Assembly: GCA_014706295.1 (NCBI GenBank)
Contig: JACSVZ010000001.1
Location: 45,584,383 to 45,648,382, forward strand
Source of the DNA: Lycocorax pyrrhopterus obiensis
Lineage: Eukaryota; Chordata; Aves; Passeriformes; Paradisaeidae
DNA: 64,000 nucleotides
Reading direction: 5' to 3'
Positions 13,461 through 26,318 of the stretch are shown one piece after another. The notes below the pieces were generated by a model. The model worked only from the letters and a program-made list of their open reading frames with translations, did not search any database and had not been told where the DNA came from. Every line of letters begins with the position of its first letter. Position 1 is the stretch's first letter. The position numbers and the translations under genes are program-made.

Positions 13461-13796
13461 GAGTTTTAATATGTGTCAGTGGCAGATAGAGATGAGCAAA
13501 TTTTATATCAGTCTTAATTTTACACTACTACAAGACAGGGTGGAATAAAAGCAAAGAAAACCTCAAGTTTTTCATTGGTCAGATTTTTGTATCTTTTGAT
13601 TAAGTGGGAAGTTTAATCCAAATATCAAAATGTGGCTGAAATGACTTTTCTATGTGTTTGTTTTCAATTTCTTTGGACATATCTATCAGATGACTCCAAA
13701 ACTGTAAATCAGTTCGTGCAACCTTATCTTTGCTTTTATTGTATACCAATGAGCTATGGCAATAATAGATATATCATCTGCTAGAAGCATCAAACA

Positions 13797-13935
13797 AAAG
13801 AACCCCAAAACAACAAAAAAACCCAAAAAAACCCCAAACCCCAAACCAACCAACCAACCAACCAATCAGCCAACCAAAAATCTCCAAAGCAAAACAACCT
13901 CCCACCCCAAAAAAACCAAACCAAACCAAAAAACC
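13797..13935 (+). repeat. Low-complexity (CCAA/CCCAAA)n tract
   Basis: About 140 bases made almost wholly of A and C in short units such as CCAAA, CCCCAAAA and five CCAA-type units near 13845-13865. The strand asymmetry is complete (G nearly absent). The 95-codon frame across it is an artefact of the repeat: it reads as K/P/T/N. Confidence 0.9.
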
Positions 13936-16289
13936 ACTGAAACACTTCTTTTGGTTTTCCTAGAAATAAAATATGTTCTTCTGTGTCAATTGGTATCTAT
14001 ACTTTTCTGTGTAGAACTGCTACTAGGATATAAACTTACATGAAAATTACCTTTCATCTGTTTTAGCTCTCTGGTCGCAAGGAAAAAAGTAAAGAAATAA
14101 AAAAAAAAGAAATAAAATTTTGCCCTCTTAGATGAAATAAAAATTTTGGCTCCTGTAGTAACAGAACATATGAAACATCATCTGCTGAAATTAACTAAGC
14201 ATAGATGGAGAAATTGACAGATCTAGACAACTCATGCCCAATACTCTTAAGGGAAGTAGCAAATTAGTGTGATAGTAACACAATTGGTTTTACCATCTGA
14301 ACTATAAATTTGTTATGATGAACTGAATAGCTGAATTATCTTCAAACCACTAATTTTATTTTTTAATAAATCAGAAGGAAACTGGAGACTTTTTAAAGCC
14401 TCAGAGGACTAAACCTGGTAGCAATATTTGAATTACAATGCAGAAAAATCCCAGGGGGTCATAGGCTGTTTAGGCAGATGTTTATCTTTGATAAAATAAC
14501 TGATTTGTGGCTATCAAAGAAGAATCAGAAATAAAGCTGCCAGCTAAAAATAAGGCTATATATTTTGAACCCCAAGACAAACCTCCTGCTTCCAGATGGG
14601 GAGGGACTGCCCAGATTTGCTATTAGCAGGATTCTTCTACCCTTGGAGTGTATAATTTTATAAATGCTCTTTTTATCCCTGCTTAAGAGGGCTGTGTTTA
14701 TTGCCCTTAGCTTTTTCATAATTTGTCATAATCACAACATATATGATTGGGGACCAAAGGGATTACAACACTTAGGGACAATCTCTTAGACCCAGGAAGA
14801 ATGGGTTAGTACAACTTTTCTTTTTTTTTTTTTTTTCCAGTACAAAACATGCATTATCTGATGTAAGGGAAAAAAGTAAAAAAAAACAAAGTCAAAAAAT
14901 GCTGAATTCATTTAATGAATTCTTTGAGAATTTTTCATCTTGGAAAAACACTGAAATACAGAAAAGAGATAAAAAAATCTCAACAGTCATCTATTTAAAA
15001 AAAAAAATATTGATAGTGCTAAATACATGAAGGCCAGGTATGTGTCTGGCCATACATCTCATCTCCATGGAGGATCAATTCACAGTGTGTGGACTCACTT
15101 ACTTATAAAAAGTTGAATTTAGCCATATGTTGTGAATTAATTATTTCTGTAATATTTTTTTCCGACCAGAATCTGGTGTAAAGAGAGGATTCCGTTGCTT
15201 GATTATCAGAGAGCTTTTTTTATATGGAAGTGAACACATCGTATGCATGCTGCTTGCATTGTATAAAGACCTGTAAAAGTTTCTGAATATGCAAACCTTC
15301 TCAACAAACACTGAACCTGCCATCCTTAGGATTCAAAAGAACACTGGAAGGAAGTCATTGTGCAACAGTTTTAACTTGGTTATTAACACGATTTTTCTGC
15401 ATTAGATTATTTAAATATCAGGCTTAAAAATAACTTCTTATCTTCATACATATGCTGTGGATTTTTTTGTTAAAATAAGATTTAGAGGGCAAAAGAGGCC
15501 TCATTTGCTATCCTAAGGCTTCACCCTTCTATACTACAGCTTTAATATAGGGACATAGGTAGTTGATTCCACACAAGACAACTACATGTTACCAGTAGGT
15601 ACTGGTCAAAAAAAAAAAATGTAAAATAAAGGACATTCCACCACACAAATGGAAGGACATTCCACCTATGCTGAAGATAAAACCACTCGTCGTTAGAGAA
15701 GTGCTTTTGGTCTAAAGCAGATGAACACAAAGGGCCAGGCTGGCCCAGACATGGCCACTCAAAGCAAGACCAACAGTCTTTGTCCTGGGACCTTGCAGAG
15801 TCAGTAGGAAGCCTGTGGCCTGTTGCCAGAAATGGCAATACCAGGATACAGAGCTACAAGTGCAGAATTCTTTCAAAGTCTTCAAAATCAAGTTAGTTCT
15901 CCAAATGAAACCTTAAGTGCATCGAATAAAGACATTCTTGTTTACTTATTCCATGTGTTTTTTGTATGAATAAGAGTACTACTGTTGATTTTAGACCAGT
16001 TTTGTAATTATCTTTTACTTCCAGGTAATTTATAAGTGTTTGTCATCTAATCAGTTGATCTATATCTCGACTTTCTGTAGTTATCTATTCTTAGCAAAAT
16101 AGAAAATACATAGTTGACTTAATTGAACACTTACTTTTTAACTTTTTCAATACTTTTTCTAACTTTTCAAAATAATTTTGAATTCCAATTCCTATCTCTC
16201 TTACTTGCTTCATATGGCATACAACTCTTTTCTGAAGACTGAAATGCATTTTATTTACTAAAAAATATATGAATGAAGTGAAATTACCT
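13936..16289. other. Unique AT-rich DNA with a short local duplication
   Basis: No gene is recognised. A palindrome, GAATTCAT-TTA-ATGAATTC, lies at 14904-14922. A 12-bp word (GGACATTCCACC) occurs at 15631-15642 and again at 15655-15666, a 24-base-spaced duplication inside a somewhat GC-richer patch (15630-15850). A poly-T run is at about 14821-14837. The 98-codon minus frame at 15542-15838 has no known domain. Confidence 0.5.
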
Positions 16290-16365
16290 GTGCCATACTG
16301 GAGGTCAGATCAGATGATTCAAAAGCCCTTCCAAAGGCTTTAAAACCAAGGAAATCTCTATGAAG
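16290..16365 (+). repeat. Ancient CR1 3' end remnant
   Basis: The words TACTGGAGGTCAGATCAGATG, AAAAGCCCTTCCAAAGGCTTTAAA and TCTCTATGAAG follow the order of the 3' end of an old amniote CR1 family (consensus pattern GAGGTCAGA..AGATGAT..GGTCCCTTC..CTTAAA..TCTATGAA). Only the last 75 bases can be seen and divergence is high, so the copy is much older than the CR1 pieces at 7.5 or 17.9 kb. Confidence 0.6.
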
Positions 16366-17454
16366 TATATAAAGTGTCAAAAGATATTTCACCATGGTAA
16401 ATGTTTGCTAAAGCAGCTAGCATGAAGATAATAACTAAATAGTGGTTGCTTAAAACCTGAACTCTAAATTTCCTTATCTATCACTGGATATTTCAGCTTA
16501 TTTGTATTTATACAAAGATAGATATTTAACATTTTATGCTATGTCTTATCTTACAGTTACAATACTTTTGAGATCAATAAAATCTCTCTTGAAGTTCTTA
16601 AAGATCTGCAAGCTGTTATTCAATACCTTGTCCAGCCCCTAAAAGTGCATTTTCTAATACTGTATTAAAATGGGAAACAATACATTGAAGTTCTCATTTT
16701 ATAAGGCAGTGCTACACAAGTAAATTTCAAGTTATTATGATTAATAGCTGTAATATATGTAATAACTGCAATAAAGAAGTCTTGCTGACAAATAGGAGAT
16801 ATTAGTGTGACATATTAGAGAATTCTCCCTATGCTGCCTAGCACTCGAACTTCATACATTTAGAAATGCCTCTGCATTTGACTCAAGAGAAAAAACAAAG
16901 GACAACTACACAACACAGGTCAATGCATCTATTCGGGTCTATTCCTATATCTGTCCTCTAGGTAATCTCGACCTCATTTTTTTTCCTGTGTTTGACACAA
17001 TGAACAGTTAATTGAAATCACAACCGTAGACCATTAAAAAAGATGTAGATGGAAAAAGCTTACAGCTTGGAATACCAAGTACAAGCTCCTTCTACAAGAT
17101 CATGCAGACTGAACACTCAGAAAAGTAGCTGAAAATGGAACTCCAAATCAAAAAAGAAATCAAAAATGTTCAGAGGCAATTCACAGCAAGGAAACCAAAC
17201 AATGACTTAAAAGTATAGACATAAAGCATATAGTATAAAGAAATATTTTAAATTTCTAATTTTACATTTAGCTAAAATAATAAATAAGAGCTGCTCAAAT
17301 CACTTTAACTATGAGAAAGAGGATAAAATTAGAGGAAACCTTGAAGAAGAGCATTGGGAAATACTACTGAATAAAACGCGTCTAAGAGAGCATTTTTTTA
17401 CTTTCTCTCCCTCTATCTTTCTTTTAAAACATATTAAAAAAAGAAAAAAAACAA
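16366..17454. other. Unique AT-rich DNA, no gene seen
   Basis: No coding region or repeat recognised. Confidence 0.5.
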
Positions 17455-17645
17455 ATCATAGAACAGTTGGAAGGCACCTTGAAGGACCATCTGGTCCAAC
17501 ATTTTTTAGGTGAAAGGGAGACTAGACAAGACTATCTAGCACTCTGTTTTGCAAACCTCCAGAGATGGGGACTCTACCACATCACTGGGGAGGTGGTTCT
17601 CAATGTAAAAAATTTCTTTCTTATACCAAGATGAAATGTTTCTCT
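17455..17645 (-). mobile_element. CR1 LINE 3' fragment (minus)
   Basis: The minus-strand 3' tail shows as AATCATAGAACAGTTGGAAGG on the plus strand, followed by ACCATCTGGTCCAACA and the diverged 3' UTR up to about 17645. It is short, diverged and 5'-truncated. Its own tail shows that it is a separate insertion from the neighbouring CR1 at 17888. Confidence 0.8.
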
Positions 17646-17887
17646 ATGCAACTCATCTCTATGCTGATTCTTGTGAAGAGAGAAACTTCATGCTCTTTAT
17701 AGCCACCCTACTTAGAATTCCCTTGAATTATTCAAAAGAGAATGACTACTCAAACCAGCAGTTTGCAGCCACAAAGTGTTATCCTTTTTCTGTTTCACAG
17801 AATTTTCCTCTGTGCCATTTCTGCAATTTGCATTCTCAATCCACTGGGACATGAATAATTTATTAAATATGTTGTATATGTACATTG

Positions 17888-18242
17888 ACTCATAGAATGT
17901 TTTGGGTTGGAAGGAACCTTAAAGACCATCTCATTCCAACCCCCCTGCTGTGGGCAGGGAACCTTCCGTTAGACCAGATTGCTCAGAGCCCCATCCAACC
18001 TGGTCTTGAGCAGCTCCAGGGATGAGGAGTCCACAACTTCTCTGAGTAATCTGTTTCAGTGCCTCACCACCCATGTAGTAAAGACCTTCTTCCTAATATC
18101 CAACCTAAACCTACTCTCCTTCAGTTTAAGGCCATTCCCCCTTGTCCTATCACTACATGCCTTTGTTAAAAGTCCCTCTCCAGCTCTCTTGTAAGACGCC
18201 TTTAGGTACTGGAAGGCTGCTGTAAGTTCTCCCTTACAGTAC
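17888..18242 (-). mobile_element. CR1 LINE 3' fragment (minus)
   Basis: A well-preserved minus-strand CR1 end. On the plus strand it reads CTCATAGAATGTTTTGGGTTG, ACCATCTCATTCCAACCC, then TAATATCCAACCTAAACCTA and CCATTCCCCCTTGTCCTATC. It covers the 3' UTR and the very end of ORF2. The overlapping open frames on both strands are CR1 debris. It lies 243 bases from another CR1 in the same orientation. Confidence 0.92.
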
Positions 18243-21200
18243 AGTACCTGGCACAAGAGGGTTAGATATTTAAACCAATAGAATTAATACCAAGATGCTA
18301 AGGTAGACTAAGAAGTACATAAACACTACAAGAAGGCAACTATTTTCATGGCATGTTTTCAGCTTGAGGAAGTATTGCCTATGAGTTAACGGAAGTAAAA
18401 TCTACTTAATTTAGTTTTACATACTCATGAGCAAAGACAAGGAAGACTCAAAAGACTGTCAGTGTACGTGGTTGTAGCCATGTTTCCTCTGCTGCCAATA
18501 GCTAGATGTGGCTGCCACTACTTTTTACATCAGTAGAGCAAAAATAACTCCTGGAGATGTTTTGGTATCTGTAAGAATTATTTCAAGCCAGGCTGAGATG
18601 ATAGGATGCAAACTAAATTATAATTTATCTTGTTTTATGTGTTCAAAAATATAAGAAAGCTAAATGAGCTAAATGCTGAACTAATTTACAACTATGTCTC
18701 AGTGGGTACTGAATCTGGTCCATAGTGCATAAACACTGGATAAAATGATAGAACCCAAATTAATAAATAGTGCACTGCTTAGAGCATCAGAAAACAGTCC
18801 TTCCTAAAGACTAATCACAAATTAAAAGATGCCTATCAAATTAACCATGCTCCAGGCAAGAAGAAATGGAATGGATTATAAATAAAGGAATTAATGCTAC
18901 ATCTTCTCACTTTTTCATTTTAAAGCACTAATTACAAATTATTCTGAAGATATGACAGCAGATCTGTTGCTGTTTTATTATCCCTCTGCACCAGGGAGCA
19001 GATAGAGCATAACAGTACCTGCCTACAGAGCAGAAAATGTTTCTCTTGCATCGTCTCATGTAGCATTAATTTAGTAACATAGACAAGCTGGTTTTGAATC
19101 GTGTTTGATAGAGTTTGAAGTTGCCTGGAGTATCTTTCTAAAACTATGGAAAAATAGAGCTGAAACAGCCTGTTATTACCTTATCTCAGGAACTCTAGTG
19201 CTAGCTGAGCCTCTTTCAAAGAAATTGTCATCTACAGCATGCTGTCCCCTTTGCAAAAAATCTTTGAAAATTGTTAAGGAAATACTCTATCAGTAATTTT
19301 TCTAACATTTGGGTGAAGATTAGTCATTTTTTCTAAATAAAGAGAAAGGTTGCTATCTTAATTTTTATAAAAATCTTCTATATTTTGAAGATTGGGGTCA
19401 ATCTTTTCCTCCCAAGGTTAAAAAATACAATTTTTTTCATTCTTCGGTAACTCTGAATGTTCCCTGGGATCCTGCATTTGATCCACAATGATAATGAAAT
19501 GTAAAGCTGAAAACTGAAAGCCATATTCCACCCATAGACTTACCAGTACTGAGCAAGTGAATGGATTATTGTCTTTGATCTTTGTATTGCAGCATGGTAT
19601 TTCCTTCTTTCTTCTTTTTCTCTTTTTTTTTTTTTTAATTTTTTAAAAAATTTATTTTATTTTTAAATTATATTATAAATTTTAATTAGTATTTTCTGAA
19701 TAATTTTTATAATAGCAGTTATTCCTTATATTTGTAAAAATTCCAATTTTATTTTTAAAAATAAAAATTAATTTGAATGTTGGACACAGTTTAATCCTCT
19801 AAAATTTATATTGGCTGTTACTCGTCTGTTTAATAATTTCAACTTCCTGAGTGCTTAAAAATAACAACAGCTTTAAAAGTCACCTAAATATGTAGATGCA
19901 GCAGAATTCCAGCAGAGAACACATGAAATACATTAAATACATGAAATTCACTGTAACTTAAAACTCGTCTTCCTTACTTCCTTGCATCTTCCTGCCCATT
20001 TTTTCCAAGTGTAAATTTCTTCTCACCAGTTTAACCAGTCTATTGGCAAAAATGCTTTTGTGCCAGCGTGTCAGGGGAATCATGGGTTTTTTTCCTAGAA
20101 GCACTTAATTCTCAGAAGGGGTTAGATGGTCATAAATTTCAAACCCCCCGTTGTCAAAATCAGCTTGGAATCAGTTTTTGATTCATAGGATCCAACTGTG
20201 TCTTCTCAAGCCCCTCCACTTACTAGCTCAAAGAGAAAACCACTTGGAACTCCATGCTCTCAAATCTCACTCCTAGGACTAGCTAGGTGTGCTTGATACT
20301 TTCAGAAATTATCTTTAAAAAATCCACCTATGCTTCTAAAAATTCACCTTTATTTCAAAAATGTTATGTTGATTGAGGTGGCCATAATAAAACTGCCCTG
20401 AGAGATGCACATAAAATCTTAATTTCCCACAGACTGTCTAAGACATCACTTGAGAGGAGGGAGGCAGAAATTAATAAATAGAAGAATGATCATACAGATA
20501 GTAAAAACAACAGCAGCAACAGGTTTCACATTAAGAATTAACTTAGAAATATTTTCAATGTTCATCTTCTGTAAAACTTGTGCCATTCTAGCTAGAACTG
20601 TACAAATGAAAAAGCTTTCCTCACCACAAAAAGAACAATATCTGAATAGATTCATTTTTACATTCTGCATGCTGCAATATCTTCAAGAACAAGACAGTGA
20701 AATATTATTTTAGGCAGCAAATGAGAACCATCCCTCTGTAACCCCCCATTAAGATCAGATTTTTTTTTCCCCAGAAGACAGACAGTTCAATCAACCATTG
20801 CAGTTTAAACATAGTCCACACTATGTCTCTACGTATGTAAGAAGAATGTGGTTAAAGTGCTAAGGGCAGCAGGCATCTGCTATAAAAATGAGCTATATAA
20901 GCACACACCTTACACCATCAGCCAGAGAAAGAAAATATTTGAAGTAACTGTCGCTCCTTTAGGGACAATGGGTCTGATTATTTACTATCTCAAAACTTAG
21001 AGAAATGTTACTGACAATGAAAGATGCCTCTGTTTAGATGGGATAGCATTTTATGGCTGCTCAGTGGATAGCAAAGAGGCAAAGAAAAATGTATAAACTC
21101 GTATTATTGAGAAGACACTGCACAGAAGAAACCAAGAAATATGTAATCTTAAAATACAGAGTTGACCCTTAATTTTCTGTTGTCTTTTTTCTGGTCTGTG

Positions 21201-23040
21201 TTCTACCTCACTCCTTCCAAAAGATTGACACTTTCCAATTTCAGGACTAAAGCTGTAAAAACAATCTGTCCTACTGAGCAGGTTTCACTTTCGCAGTTAA
21301 ATGTGGAATTTGTCTAATTTTAGACATTCAGGTGCTGGAATGTGCTCACAGCTTTGCTTGTAATCAGTGGGAAGAGATAGGTATTGTTAATGCCATTCAC
21401 CAGATAACATAGTAGCCTTAATGTGTTAAAAAAAAGAATCTCCAAAGTTTCAGCCTTTTTTTTTTTCCCACTAACTGAAGAGGAAACATAGAGAACCAAC
21501 ACTGTTTAAGCCATGGGCTTTTAGCTAGATGTGGTTAAATTTCTCTCACTGTGAATGGCCAACTCTTCTTTGCCTTCACTTAAATGTAAGTACAGGAGGA
21601 CCTTAGATGTGGATGTGTGAGTGGCTCCTAGAAGCAGAGGATGCACAAAACCCCAGTTCTTAGATTTGATTTTCTATTTGTTCAAGTCCAGCCTTCAAAA
21701 CCTGCCTGGACTCCTTGCCTTTCCTTTTTCTAAACTACACTAATCTATGCAAATGTGTTATGTTTCCATTGGCACTTACAAGCTCTAATAGCAGCAGAAA
21801 TACATACTGGGGTAGCATAAAGGATAGGATTTTTTCGTCATGTTCATATGTTATCATGCCAGCTGCAATGTAAATTTCTCTAAAGGTGAAGGGCACTGTG
21901 CACTAAATGGAAATCTCCCTTAAACTGTCCCTGTACTTAAATTCAGAAGATGGTTATGCTTGGCTTCATGTTTTCTTAATATAAATGCTTATTTATAGTA
22001 ACAGGACCAATCCATAAAATATGAATTGCTCTTAAATCGCAAAATTATTAATCCCTTCAAAACAAACATGGTGCTATCACATGCCCTAAATGATGCACAC
22101 CTATAAAGCACCGGTGCTTTTTGATTTCAAAGTCACTAAATGGAAAATTAATCCTGAAGAAGCTGGGCCAAATCTTCAACCTATGGAAAATGATAAAGTT
22201 TCAATGAAGGAAACTAGGAGCAACAGTATTTTAATCTTCTGAAGCTCTGACACCAATTGCAACTTATCCCCACTATATAGATGTCTCACGTTGTGTTAGA
22301 ACAACCACACACGTCCTTGATGATTTCTGTTGTGGTTTTGTGTCCAAAACACAACATTAAATGCAAGATTCTTCAATACTCTGTTAGAAGTAACCTACTA
22401 ACCTCCCCCCCTCACCCCCCCCACACATTTAAAGTCCCTAATTCTGATGGGAATTATCCTTCTGATAAGGACATTCATTTTGCCTTACTGCAATATTTTG
22501 CTTAGGCGAGGTGTAAACGCAACCATTTTAACTTTACTTTACTTTAAAAGTAACTTTGCTTTTTGGTAATCTCTTCTCCTAAATTCATAGTCTGAGTAAT
22601 TAAAATAAAGGGCATCACACTGCAAGTGGGTGCAAGTTCTCAAAACTAGACCACTAGTTTTGGAGATCTGCTGAGACAATGCCACTGGCCAAAAAGTGGT
22701 ATGGCTAGAGACTGAATCAAATGCAAGTTGCCATATATTTTGTATATTGACAAAATATTATATCTACTTTTAGCAACTAATCATACAATATAGCTTCAAT
22801 AAGAATTAATATATTAGTATGAAGATAAACAGTAGGAAAAAGTAGCACTCATTTTTAGTTTAAGCCAAATCTGGAAGCTTTTTATTGAATAATTAATGAC
22901 ATATGATTAACCAGCTCTCAGGAACCATATGTTCAGGATCAATAGCAGCAACAAAGCAGATGAAGAATAGAACCAGATACTGGACAAATAAAATAACTCC
23001 AACAACGTTCTCACCATCCTTCTACAACTATTCTCAAGAA
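18243..23040. other. Unique AT-rich DNA, no gene seen
   Basis: Nearly 5 kb without a recognisable gene or mobile element. It includes a very AT-rich low-complexity block at about 19618-19770 and a C-rich run (22404-22424). Open frames of 60-87 codons (for example 20446-20713 on both strands) lack domains. Confidence 0.55.
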
Positions 23041-23069
23041 GCTCTAACTCTCTTCAACACACACACACA

Positions 23070-23345
23070 GCTACAAGCTCAGCTTCCCTGTCCAGCCATG
23101 TGGGTTATAGGTTGGTATCCCAGCTTCGTGTAACCTCCTTGTCCAGACCTCAAGGACTGTGGTCCCGTGCATGCTGCCCACACACTTCCAGAAAGACCAC
23201 TGCTGGGTGCAGGCTGCTCCTGGCACTCCATGGGAGGTTGTGCCACCCAGACTGGGCAGGGCAGGTGTGCCTCGGGGAAATTGCAACCAGGGGCCACCCC
23301 ACTGCAATGGCAACTGCTTCCTCTCACCACCTGTCCCCATTTTCA
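23070..23345. other. Unclassified GC-rich island
   Basis: A block of about 275 bases, GC-rich against its flanks. Both strands carry long open frames across it (97 codons minus at 23071-23364; 172 codons plus at 23100-23618), which is a by-product of few A/T-rich stop codons. It may be an LTR or another unrecognised retroposon, a CpG-poor conserved element, or a decayed exon. I could not place it in a family. Confidence 0.4.
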
Positions 23346-23618
23346 CAAATGTATGTTCTCTCAATATACTTTTTTCAGGATGACTGGTTTAGCATTATAA
23401 TTTGTTTTTTAGTTTGCCTTCTTAGTTTAGTCCTACTGAAGGTCATCTTCCTCTTCAGGTCTATCAGTTTTAGGCAAATGCTCTCTCTGAGAGTTTTGGC
23501 CATGCCCTTATCACACACTGTTTACACTTCCATTCTCTTTACCAGATCTTGTTACCCTGGCCATGTTATTAAGGGAGAGCTGTGCAGGGACCCCCTACAT
23601 TTTTTTCTTCAGACTTAA
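23100..23618 (+). CDS. Longest open frame in the window, unrecognised
   Basis: This frame of 172 codons is the longest open frame in the window. The first 80 residues come from the GC-rich island. Residues of about 95-120 form a strongly hydrophobic stretch (IIICFLVCLLSLVLLKVIFLF) that could be one membrane segment. I recognise no family, there is no clear promoter or splice context, and the change in composition at about residue 82 coincides with the edge of the GC island. It is probably a chance frame. Confidence 0.12.
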   Translation: MGYRLVSQLRVTSLSRPQGLWSRACCPHTSRKTTAGCRLLLALHGRLCHPDWAGQVCLGEIATRGHPTAMATASSHHLSPFSQMYVLSIYFFQDDWFSIIICFLVCLLSLVLLKVIFLFRSISFRQMLSLRVLAMPLSHTVYTSILFTRSCYPGHVIKGELCRDPLHFFLQT

Positions 23619-24295
23619 TATCTCTTTCATTTTTTTTTCTATCCTCTAATTAGTGTATTTCATAGTTTTCTACCGTAATGATTTTTGCTTCAAACATGCT
23701 CATGGTATAATATTTTTAATTTTCCACACATAGAGTTTTTACTTGTTTAAAATATCATGTTGTCAATAAATGTGGCACATCTTTTCTGGTTTGCCATGGC
23801 TCAGAGATTGTTGCAGACAGGTTTGAGAAAAGTAGATATATATCTAAAGATGATGAATGACTCCCCATAACCAGTCTGGATCCAAAAGTACGGGATGAGA
23901 TAAATCCATGGAAAAAGATACTTAAATATCAAGGGAATTTATTGAAACTTCTAGGAGTGGTACCGTGTCAAGCTATAGCAGCCAGAAATTTATCTGGGCT
24001 ATAAGTTTCGAGTACATGGCTCCAACATATAAAGCTTACTGGATGAAATTGTTACATATATTTCGGTATACTTCAGTTATTGTGTGAGATTTTCAAGTCT
24101 GAAAAAGAATAAATTCTTGCTGTATCTGATTCATACATATATATTTCATATGTAAAAGGTTGCAATTTCTGACATAATCATAACACCTACATATTTTCTG
24201 TTGCATTTTCTGGTCTCCTAATGCCTTTGCATTCATGTCATTTTAGTTCCATCAGTGAATTGTTTTCTTATAATGGTAAAAGGTCACATCGACAG
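23619..24295. other. Unique AT-rich DNA, no gene seen
   Basis: No gene or clear repeat is recognised. Confidence 0.5.
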
Positions 24296-24475
24296 ACTGA
24301 CAGAATTACAGAGAGAAAGTATCCTTATTACTATCTAGACCAGCCTGCTGCTTAATACAGGCTGCAGATTTGCACAAAATAACCTATTTATTGAGCACTT
24401 TAGTTGTGTTTCAGATATGGCACATTTTACAAAATTTCCAGTCTTGTTTTGAAGAATCAAGAAGTGATTACAGAT
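24296..24475 (-). repeat. Ancient CR1 remnant (minus)
   Basis: The order TATCTAGACCAGCCTGCTG, AATACAGGCTGCAGATTT, TTATTGAGCACTTTAGTTGTG and TCCAGTCTTGTTTTGAAGAA follows the 3' UTR of an old amniote CR1 family in minus orientation (family pattern CATCTAGTC..CCTCCTGC..ACACAGGCC..AGTCTTGATTTGAAGA). It is highly diverged and has lost its terminal tail. It is among the oldest readable elements in the window. Confidence 0.65.
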
Positions 24476-24874
24476 TGCTGCTGACAAGACCAATAAACCA
24501 ACAATCTTTTCTTCTCAAAAACTTCACTGTTACTTTTGTTTTATTGCCTATACGGCATACAAACAAATTTATAGAATTTGTGTCATAAATCTTATTACAA
24601 GAAAAAAGATTTAAGCAATTCTAGGAAAAAAAATGTGTTTTGGCACTTTTCAACAGATTTAGACAGCGAGATGATGTTCATTTGGGAAGTAAGTATGATT
24701 GAAATGAGTGACAGACAGGGAAATTAAGTCCGAATTCAAAGGCAAAATCCTAAATCCTTGTAAAGACATACTGGAACGTCACTGTTACTGCTACTCATCC
24801 ATGCAACCATATACGTATTCAATTCATGTGACAGAATTAAACTCTCAGAGACTGTGATGATGACTGGACTCTAA

Positions 24875-25072
24875 TTTGATTTGTAATAAATTAATTTTCC
24901 TCAAGTCAAGTCTGTTTTGTCCCTGATGGTAATTGGTGAGTGACCTCTCTCTGTGCTTATCTCAACCCGTAAGCCTCTCATTATATTTTTTTCTACATGG
25001 TCTAGCTGAACAGGGCGGTGATAGGATGGCTTTGGTGGGCATCTGGTGTCCAGCCAGGGTCAACCCACCACA
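24875..25072 (+). mobile_element. 3' end of an ERV LTR
   Basis: This is the last 200 bases of an avian LTR in plus orientation. It starts at the polyadenylation signal AATAAA (24885-24890), then TTTTCCTCAAGTCAAGTCTG, GGTAATTGGTGAGTGACC, CTTATCTCAACCC, and ends GGGTCAACCCACCACA. The U3 part is missing. The family is the one seen nearly full length at 41532-42621. No internal retroviral sequence is attached. Confidence 0.85.
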
Positions 25073-25942
25073 ACATCTCCTCCAAAATACAGTTTTGGCA
25101 GTGCGGTAAGGTAAAATGACAAGCTTTCCAACAGAGAGCTGTGTATTAATTCACTGTTTTATTCACAGCACACACAGGATTTTGGCAGACTGTATCTTAC
25201 TAACTTTTATTAAATTTACATATTAAAATGGTTTCATGTATGGGTAATGTTGTGTTAATTCTTGATTGTTAGCTTAGGAGAAACATTTGGTGTTGCAGGT
25301 AAGTCTTTTAGGGTTGAAAGCCTTACACAGAGCACCAATACTTGTCATTTTGCAGAAACATTTGAAATAAAACATAGAATAAAACACCTTTCCTGAAAAT
25401 ACTTTTAAAAATGTGAATAATTACAAAAAGTCACATAGAGAGGGAAAAAAACCATCTTTCTGTAACACATATTTATATGACACAGTATGTTATTGTCCTG
25501 CTGAGCTGTAGTTGTCAGCAACAGTTCTGCTCTTGACAAAAATGCTTATCGTGATATTCCTAGTGGATTATTTGCCATGATGACTCATTTTCACTTTCTT
25601 TTCCATCACTTTTTTTTGTGTCTGACAAACTGAAAATTTGTGAGAAATATGCTGAAGGACAAGTACAATCTAGGAGTTACAATATGGAACTGCAAAAGCT
25701 GAAGTATCTGTTTCTTTTTCGTGATGATGTTCAGATGGTTCCTCCTAATCCTGTCTGTGCGTTGATAGTTTATGTACAAACATAGGATAATAATATTTAT
25801 AATTTTCATGGATTGCTATCAAACTGTAATTAGCCCATAGAGTTATACATTTTGAGAAAGAAGAAGCTGCAAGGGTATGAAACTTGGTTTAATGATGTGT
25901 GTTAATTATAAATTATAGTTCAGCAGTTTAGAATGTAGTAAA
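25073..25942. other. Unique AT-rich DNA, no gene seen
   Basis: No coding region or known repeat recognised. Confidence 0.5.
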
Positions 25943-26318
25943 CTAGATTGTCGCAGTTTTCCCCACGGACGAGTAGAGAAACGACACGAGTCCAGGCTCA
26001 GGGATAAATGGATGTGTTTTAATGAATTCTCAGAAGACTTTTATAATGTTGGTTCACAAAGCGTATTAAGTGACATAAAGTAACTTGTTTTTGCCATCCA
26101 CCCCCTAAGGGGATTGGTCAAGTTCTAAGACACCGATCTCTGAGTGTTTTTCTAGTTAGAACCATAACAATTCTACCAAAACAATCCGCACCTGCAAGAA
26201 GTTTACAAAACTGTAACATTGTTTTGTCTTACTTGCATTGGAAAGACAACTCTCACAAAAATTCTGCAGAGAGCTGAAGAAATTCTCTGCTGGAGTTTTT
26301 TCAGCATCCATACTAGAT
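25943..26318 (-). mobile_element. ERVK-like solo LTR with 6-bp target duplication
   Basis: The LTR spans 25949-26312 (364 bp) and starts TGTCGCAGTTTTCCCCACGG on the plus strand. CTAGAT directly precedes it (25943-25948) and directly follows it (26313-26318). A 6-bp duplication is the hallmark of class II (ERVK-like) elements. Its right terminal dinucleotide reads TA where CA is expected, a single transition. Minus orientation is inferred from an ATTAAA signal on that strand near the left end (TTTAAT in plus, about 26021). No internal retroviral genes remain. Confidence 0.75.

Noticed and set aside
13756..14043. 95-codon lysine/proline-rich frame
   Set aside because: An artefact of the CCAA-type low-complexity tract.
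15040..15065. GTGTCTGGCCATACAT, slightly like the start of 5S rRNA
   Set aside because: Similarity ends after about ten bases and no 5S internal promoter follows.
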